From NCBI RefSeq assembly GCF_947495675.1, contig NZ_CANLZX010000009.1, positions 62,001 through 126,000 of the forward strand: DNA of 64,000 nucleotides. The letters are read 5' to 3'. The DNA comes from an uncultured Algibacter sp. GTDB lineage: Bacteria > Bacteroidota > Bacteroidia > Flavobacteriales > Flavobacteriaceae. Under the pieces are notes generated by a model, which did not search any database, was not told where the DNA came from, and was given only the letters and a program-made list of their open reading frames with translations. A program made the translations under genes and the position numbers. Below are positions 59,560 to 64,000 of the stretch, one piece after another (the first letter of the stretch is position 1; every line of letters begins with the position of its first letter).

Positions 59560-60162
59560 ATGAACTATTTAGCACACATTTATTTATCTGGAGATAATGA
59601 CTTAATAACTATTGGAAATTTTATTGCTGATGGCATAAAAGGAAAAAGTTATAAAAAATATTCTACTAATATTCAAATAGGAATATTATTGCACCGGCAT
59701 ATTGACTCTTACACAGATGCTCACAAAACATTTAGACTTAGCACTAAACGTCTTCATAAAAAATACGGTCACTATTCGGGTGTTATTGTAGACATTCTTT
59801 ACGATCACTTTCTAGCTAAAAACTGGGATAGGTATAGCGACATTCCTTTAAATGAATATATTGAAAAATTTTATGATTCTTTAGAAGCTAATTATGATAT
59901 TTTACCAGTAAGAATTCAGAAAATGATGCCATATATGCTAACAGATAATTGGCTTTTAAGTTATGCATCCATAGATGGTATCTCTAGAGTTTTAGATGGA
60001 ATGAATAGGCGTACAAAAAACCGTTCTAGCATGAATGAAGCCATTGTTGAGCTTGAAACTTTTTACTCTGAGTTTGAAAATGAATTTTCAGCTTTTTTTG
60101 ATGAACTTATCATGTCTTCAAAGAAAAAGCTAGAAACCTTAAAACAAGAATTATATGATTAA
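59560..60162 (+). CDS. acpH: Acyl-carrier-protein phosphodiesterase
   Basis: A 200-residue HD-like phosphodiesterase that removes the 4'-phosphopantetheine arm from ACP. Family motifs are MNYLAHIYLSGDNDLITIGN, FIADGIKGKSY, GILLHRHIDSYTDAHK and HYSGVIVDILYDHFLAKNW, which hold the expected His/Asp metal ligands. Length fits AcpH. It is divergent from glmM with 74 bp between start codons and overlaps the ggt start by eight bases, so it is coupled to ggt. Confidence 0.9.
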   Translation: MNYLAHIYLSGDNDLITIGNFIADGIKGKSYKKYSTNIQIGILLHRHIDSYTDAHKTFRLSTKRLHKKYGHYSGVIVDILYDHFLAKNWDRYSDIPLNEYIEKFYDSLEANYDILPVRIQKMMPYMLTDNWLLSYASIDGISRVLDGMNRRTKNRSSMNEAIVELETFYSEFENEFSAFFDELIMSSKKKLETLKQELYD

Positions 60163-61852
60163 ACACTTATTAAAAATTATCATATTATTATGTTTTTTTA
60201 TTTCATGTAAAAAAGCAGATAAGACCACAGTTACCACAAAGGGATTAATTACAAAAAATGCCATGGTGGTTTCTGCTCGAGCTGAAGCTTCTATAATTGG
60301 AAATGATATTTTAAAAAAAGGTGGCAATGCATTTGATGCTATGTGTGCCACACAATTAGCTTTAGCGGTTGCCTACCCTTTTGCAGGTAATATTGGTGGT
60401 GGTGGCTTTATGGTGTATAGAAAAGCTGATGGTAATATTGGATCTATCGATTTTAGAGAAAAAGCACCAATGCTTGCAACTAAAGATATGTATTTAGATG
60501 AAAACGGTGATGTTATTACAGACAAAAGCACCTTAGGAGCTATGGCTGTAGGGGTTCCTGGAACTATAGCAGGTGTTTTTGAAGTGCATGAAAAACTAGG
60601 CTCTTTACCTATAGAAGATATTATAAATCCTGTTATAAAATTAGCCAATAAAGGTATTGTTGTAACCAAAAAACAAGAAAAAACAATTAAAAAATATCAA
60701 CCACTTTTTCGTAAAGTGAATAAAGACTCAATAATATTTGACAAACAATGGAAAGCAAACGAAATTATTAAATTTTCTGTATTAGCCAATACATTAAAAC
60801 GCATTTTAAAACATGGTAGAAATGAATTTTACAAAGGAGAAACTGCCAAAACACTAGTTAAGTTCATACAAGATAATGGTGGTATTGTAACTGAAGATGA
60901 TTTAGCTAAATATGAAGCCAAATGGAGAAAACCTGTAACGTTTACCTATGATGATTTAAAAATTATATCTATGGCACCACCTTCAAGTGGAGGTGTTTGT
61001 TTAGCGCAAATAATGAAAATGTTAGAACCCTTTAATTTAGATAAATATGGGCATAATTCATTAAAAACTATTCAAACTATTACCGAAGCAGAAAGACGCG
61101 CTTATGCCGATAGATCATTTTATTTAGGCGATCCAGATTTTGTTAACATCCCTATAGAAACTTTAATAAAAAAAGAATATTTAAATGGTAGAATGTCCGA
61201 TTTTACATTCGAAAAAGCGACACCATCAAGTAAGGTGTCTCATGGGAATATTCAAATAATTGAAAGCGACGAAACTACACATTTCTCGATTATAGACCAA
61301 TTTGGTAATGCCATTGCTGTTACAACTACTTTAAATGGTGCTTATGGTTCAAAACTTTATTGCTCAGAACTTGGATTCTTTTTAAACAATGAAATGGACG
61401 ATTTTAGTAGTAAACCAGGTGTTCCAAATATGTTTGGACTTATTGGTGCTGAAGCTAATAAAATAGCTCCTGAAAAACGCATGCTTAGTTCTATGACACC
61501 AACTATTGTTGAAAAAAACAATAAACTATATATGACACTAGGCACTCCAGGAGGTTCTACCATAATTACATCGGTTTTACAAACTATTTTGAATGTTCAT
61601 GAGTTTAAAATGAGTATGCAAGAAGCCGTAAATGCACCTCGTTTTCATCATCAATGGTTACCAGATGAAATTAGAATGGAACCTAATTCATTTAATAGAA
61701 ATTTAATAAAAAACCTCGAAGTATTAGGGTACACTATTAACGAAAAAGATTCTCCAGTAATTGGCAAAGTCGACGGAATACTTGTTTTAGATGATAACAC
61801 GTATGAAGGTGGTGCCGATTATCGAGGAGATGATACAGCTATCGGTTTTTAG
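60155..61852 (+). CDS. ggt: Gamma-glutamyltransferase lipoprotein
   Basis: A 565-residue Ntn-hydrolase precursor, lipobox FISC (Cys18), so it is probably bound to the envelope. Self-cleavage should occur before T374 in SDETTHFSIIDQFGNAIAVT, giving a large subunit of about 355 residues and a small one of about 190. The substrate residues REKAPM (R101), the glycine pair in TPGGSTIITSVLQTILN and the lid region are present. It cleaves glutathione and other gamma-glutamyl compounds. It overlaps the ACP phosphodiesterase gene by eight bases. Confidence 0.95.
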   Translation: MIKHLLKIIILLCFFISCKKADKTTVTTKGLITKNAMVVSARAEASIIGNDILKKGGNAFDAMCATQLALAVAYPFAGNIGGGGFMVYRKADGNIGSIDFREKAPMLATKDMYLDENGDVITDKSTLGAMAVGVPGTIAGVFEVHEKLGSLPIEDIINPVIKLANKGIVVTKKQEKTIKKYQPLFRKVNKDSIIFDKQWKANEIIKFSVLANTLKRILKHGRNEFYKGETAKTLVKFIQDNGGIVTEDDLAKYEAKWRKPVTFTYDDLKIISMAPPSSGGVCLAQIMKMLEPFNLDKYGHNSLKTIQTITEAERRAYADRSFYLGDPDFVNIPIETLIKKEYLNGRMSDFTFEKATPSSKVSHGNIQIIESDETTHFSIIDQFGNAIAVTTTLNGAYGSKLYCSELGFFLNNEMDDFSSKPGVPNMFGLIGAEANKIAPEKRMLSSMTPTIVEKNNKLYMTLGTPGGSTIITSVLQTILNVHEFKMSMQEAVNAPRFHHQWLPDEIRMEPNSFNRNLIKNLEVLGYTINEKDSPVIGKVDGILVLDDNTYEGGADYRGDDTAIGF

Positions 61853-61924
61853 CCTTTTTCTTTTTATAAACCATTCTTGTTTAATAATTTAGTCTATTAC
61901 AAACCCTAAATACAAACCCGTTAT

Positions 61925-62647
61925 ATGGCGGTTAAACCTAAAAAAACATTAAAAATAATAGTAGGTGTCATCATTTTTTTGACGCTACCAAGTATATTAT
62001 TTTTTGGATTCTTATACTTTAAATACAATGAGGAATTACCTACTGGTATTCAAAGTGAGCAAGCCGATGCTTTAGCTTATAAAATGCTAGATGCTCTAGA
62101 TTACGAAGCTTATAAAGCAACCCAACATATTGAATGGACCTTTAAAAAAAGACACCATTACGAGTGGGATAAAGTTAATAATACATGCAATGTTTATTGG
62201 AGAGAAAACAAAGTAGTTCTAGACTTAAACGACACTTCAAAAAGTAAAGTGTACATACATAACTTTAAAAATGAAAGTGACATGGCTCAAGAGTTAATCG
62301 ATAAAGCCATAACCTACTTTAATAATGATTCCTTTTGGTTAGTAGCACCCTACAAAGTTTTTGATACTGGTGTAGAGCGCAGACTCGTTAAAACAGATGA
62401 TAATAAAGAGGCACTTTTAGTTACATATACCTCAGGTGGTTCTACTCCCGGTGACTCCTATTTATGGTTACTCGACGATAATGGAAAACCAACAGCCTTT
62501 AAAATGTGGACTTCTATTTTGCCTATTGATGGTTTAGAAGCCTCGTGGAGCGATTGGACAACCACAGAAAGTGGCGCACAATTACCTACATTTCATAAAC
62601 TTTTGGTTTTAGGTTTAGAGATTAATGATGTAAAAACTCCAAATTAA
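61925..62647 (+). CDS. Membrane-anchored protein of unknown function
   Basis: A 240-residue protein: basic N-terminus, one membrane helix (IIVGVIIFLTLPSILFFGFL), then a soluble domain with AYKATQHIEWTFKKRHHYEW, KVVLDLNDTSKSKVY, NDSFWLVAPYKVFDTGVERR and GDSYLWLLDDNGKPTAFKMW. The pattern resembles periplasmic lipoprotein-like beta domains that report on outer-membrane state in Bacteroidota, but I cannot name the family. It lies 72 bp after ggt on the same strand and ends in a terminator that overlaps its stop. Confidence 0.75.
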   Translation: MAVKPKKTLKIIVGVIIFLTLPSILFFGFLYFKYNEELPTGIQSEQADALAYKMLDALDYEAYKATQHIEWTFKKRHHYEWDKVNNTCNVYWRENKVVLDLNDTSKSKVYIHNFKNESDMAQELIDKAITYFNNDSFWLVAPYKVFDTGVERRLVKTDDNKEALLVTYTSGGSTPGDSYLWLLDDNGKPTAFKMWTSILPIDGLEASWSDWTTTESGAQLPTFHKLLVLGLEINDVKTPN

Positions 62648-62669
62648 TTTACTTATAAAATTGGAGTTT
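62634..62669 (+). terminator. Hairpin overlapping the stop of the 240-residue gene
   Basis: AAACTCCAA (62634-62642) pairs with TTGGAGTTT (62661-62669) over nine bp; AATT extends the stem. The left arm lies within the last codons, so termination would depend on translation. The T tract is short. Confidence 0.55.
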
Positions 62670-62722
62670 ACCCTTAAAAATACAAACACTCAAAAATTCT
62701 AATTATAAATAAATATACTCCT

Positions 62723-62751
62723 ATGAAATGTAGTTTCATTTATTATATTTG
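62723..62751 (+). promoter_or_regulatory. Promoter with palindromic operator of the DUF5777-YceI pair
   Basis: TATATTTG (62744-62751) matches TAnnTTTG, 20 bp before the ATG at 62772. Directly upstream, ATGAAA (62723-62728) and TTTCAT (62734-62739) form a palindrome in the -33 region, where a TTG would normally be. A regulator may act there in place of a good -33. Confidence 0.5.
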
Positions 62752-62771
62752 CGATTAATTTTTTTCCCAGC

Positions 62772-63689
62772 ATGCAATTAAAAGCACCTATTTTAATACT
62801 ATTTTTAGTCCCTTTTTATTTACTATCCCAAACCAAACCTCAAGAAGAAAATTACGACTCTTTATTTGATGATCTTGATAATATCACTATAAGAGAAAAC
62901 AAAGAAGTTATTGCTACTTTTAAATCTACAAGATTAATATTAGGACAATCTACTGAGCGTGTAAAAGAAAACCAGTTGCATTTTAGAATTTCTCATGTTT
63001 TTGGCAAAATAAAGGGCATTGATAATTTTTTTGGATTGGACAATATAAACAATATGAATATTAGTTTTGAATACGGTCTTAACGACTTTATTCAATTAGG
63101 TTTAGCAAGATCTAATAAACCTGATAAAACCTACTCCTCATCTGTAAAGTTAAGTTTATTAAGACAAAAGTATGGCGAACAAGCATTTCCGTTTTCACTT
63201 AGTTATTATGGCGGCTTAGATATTAAATCTAGAAAATATTTTCCTGAAGAGCGCAATCAAAACTTTAACGGAAGATTAGACTACATAAATCAACTTTTAA
63301 TAAGCAGAAAATTTTCAGAAAAATTATCATTACAATTATCACCAACTTGGGTACATAGAAACTTAACCGAAACCGTTAAAGATCCTAACTCTATAATTTC
63401 AATAGGTATTGGTGGGCGCTATTTAATTTCGGGTTCTACATCTATAAATATTGAATATTTTGACACTCTAAACACTTTTGATTCTTATAAATTAAATAAA
63501 AACACATTATCCATTGGGTTCGATATAGAAACCGGAGGACATGTTTTTCAACTATACTTTACTAATGCTTTCGCTTTACATCCAGGTAAATTTGCTATTA
63601 ACCAAAGTGGTGATTTCTTTAATCGAGAAATTAATTTTGGATTTAGCCTACTACGAGAATTTTCAATCTCAAAAAAAAACAAACAATAA
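62772..63689 (+). CDS. DUF5777-family outer-membrane beta-barrel
   Basis: A 305-residue exported protein (signal ending FYLLSQ). The remainder is a series of alternating strands ending in aromatic residues, such as QLHFRISHVFGKIKG, NMNISFEYGLNDFIQLGLAR, FPFSLSYYGGLDI and GHVFQLYFTNAFALHPG, with the DUF5777-typical start STRLILGQSTERVKENQLHF. A C-terminal Phe-rich strand (NFGFSLLREFSI) fits BAM insertion. It is the first gene of a pair with the YceI gene, seven bases apart, an association that suggests a joint envelope or cytochrome-related task. Confidence 0.85.
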   Translation: MQLKAPILILFLVPFYLLSQTKPQEENYDSLFDDLDNITIRENKEVIATFKSTRLILGQSTERVKENQLHFRISHVFGKIKGIDNFFGLDNINNMNISFEYGLNDFIQLGLARSNKPDKTYSSSVKLSLLRQKYGEQAFPFSLSYYGGLDIKSRKYFPEERNQNFNGRLDYINQLLISRKFSEKLSLQLSPTWVHRNLTETVKDPNSIISIGIGGRYLISGSTSINIEYFDTLNTFDSYKLNKNTLSIGFDIETGGHVFQLYFTNAFALHPGKFAINQSGDFFNREINFGFSLLREFSISKKNKQ

Positions 63690-63696
63690 AACAAAT

Positions 63697-64000
63697 ATGA
63701 AAAATTTTTCCCTATTAGTATTATTACTAACTTTTAACATCATTTTCGCTCAAGACAAACTTATTACCAGAACCGCTAAGGCTTCCTTTTTTTCGGAAAC
63801 TCCAGTAGAAAATATTTATGCCGAAAACAATCAAGCAGCGAGTATCTTATTATTACCAAAAAAAACAGTTGCTTTTAATGTACTTTTAAAGTCCTTCAAA
63901 TTCGAAAAAGCATTAATGGAAGAACATTTTAATGAAAAATATGTGCATTCTGAAAAATATCCTGCTGCCAAGTTTAAAGGTACTTTTAATGAAGATATTG
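63697..64000 (+). CDS. YceI-family exported protein, partial
   Basis: The gene starts at ATG 63697 and runs off the right edge after 101 codons. It has a signal peptide (MKNFSLLVLLLTFNIIFAQ) and the YceI lipocalin-like beginning: TRTAKASFFSETPVENIYAE, KKTVAFNVLLKSFKFEKALM, and EKYVHSEKYPAAKFKGTF. These proteins bind isoprenoid-type lipids in the periplasm. It lies seven bases after the DUF5777 gene and is surely co-transcribed. Confidence 0.88.
   Translation, partial: MKNFSLLVLLLTFNIIFAQDKLITRTAKASFFSETPVENIYAENNQAASILLLPKKTVAFNVLLKSFKFEKALMEEHFNEKYVHSEKYPAAKFKGTFNEDI

Noticed and set aside
59486..59575. N-terminal extension of glmM by 30 residues
   Set aside because: The extension overlaps the start of the divergent ACP phosphodiesterase gene and precedes the normal family start MTLIKSISGIRG.
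1..64000. tRNA, rRNA, CRISPR arrays, insertion sequences, integrase or prophage genes
   Set aside because: I looked for GTTCGA-type tRNA loops, regularly spaced repeats, and transposase or integrase motifs and found none; the repeats present are dispersed and not CRISPR-like.

Overview
The window is AT-rich, about one third G+C by eye, and reads as one chromosome segment of a marine member of the Flavobacteriaceae (Bacteroidota). The evidence is family content (menaquinone genes, DUF5777, YceI, DUF6090, a MuiA-type protein carrying a TonB plug, a short MenE, MutS2 without Smr), flavobacterial promoters (TTG, 19-20 bp, TAnnTTTG), and a rarity of strong Shine-Dalgarno sites. No rRNA, tRNA, CRISPR array, transposase or integrase was recognised.

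Layout. 0-1.6 kb: two secreted surface-type proteins, the first cut by the window edge. 1.7-9.1 kb: a leftward menaquinone operon menB-menA-(UPF0173)-menC-(CPBP protease)-menE-sppA; menF and menD are not here. 9.3-10.1 kb: two tandem paralogous 58-residue membrane proteins ending in LAPTGS, plus a 31-residue membrane ORF. 10.1-15.8 kb: ung, a YfcC-type carrier, holA, an HsdR-N domain protein, a glycosyltransferase and an OmpA lipoprotein. 15.8-20.9 kb: an accessory stretch with a secreted serine hydrolase and a Septu-like ATPase/HNH pair, both sitting behind copies of a promoter-bearing repeat and followed by palindromes. 20.9-36.4 kb: mostly housekeeping genes (DUF819 transporter, tsaC, uvrD, FMN glutamate-synthase-like protein, patatin, M1 peptidase, a PHP-ACT fusion) with the remains of an old tandem duplication at 24.7 kb. 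36.6-45.4 kb: recG, a DUF5060 glycan-active protein, miaE, mutS2 and a PL7 alginate lyase. 45.5-49.3 kb: a cholesterol-dependent-cytolysin-type lipoprotein divergent from a TPR-HTH sensor. 49.3-64 kb: a DCC protein, a MuiA/TonB-plug chimera, a DUF6090-TPR protein behind the third copy of the promoter repeat, a rhodanese-TerB fusion, a DAACS symporter, a PLP decarboxylase, a Flavo-1-like structured element, glmM, an ACP phosphodiesterase, ggt, DUF5777 and a partial YceI gene.

Three repeat families stand out. R1 is a G+C-rich element of about 90 bp (15.8, 20.8 and 40.7 kb). R2 is a promoter plus leader hairpin of up to about 150 bp (16.0, 18.2 and 52.5 kb), each copy directly upstream of a co-oriented accessory gene. 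A third, single-copy element at 57.9-58.1 kb resembles the Flavo-1 RNA motif. The most promising material for new biology is the R2-headed accessory genes, the ATPase/HNH pair, the Gram-negative cytolysin and the LAPTGS twin peptides. All function calls come from reading motifs by eye; no database search was run.
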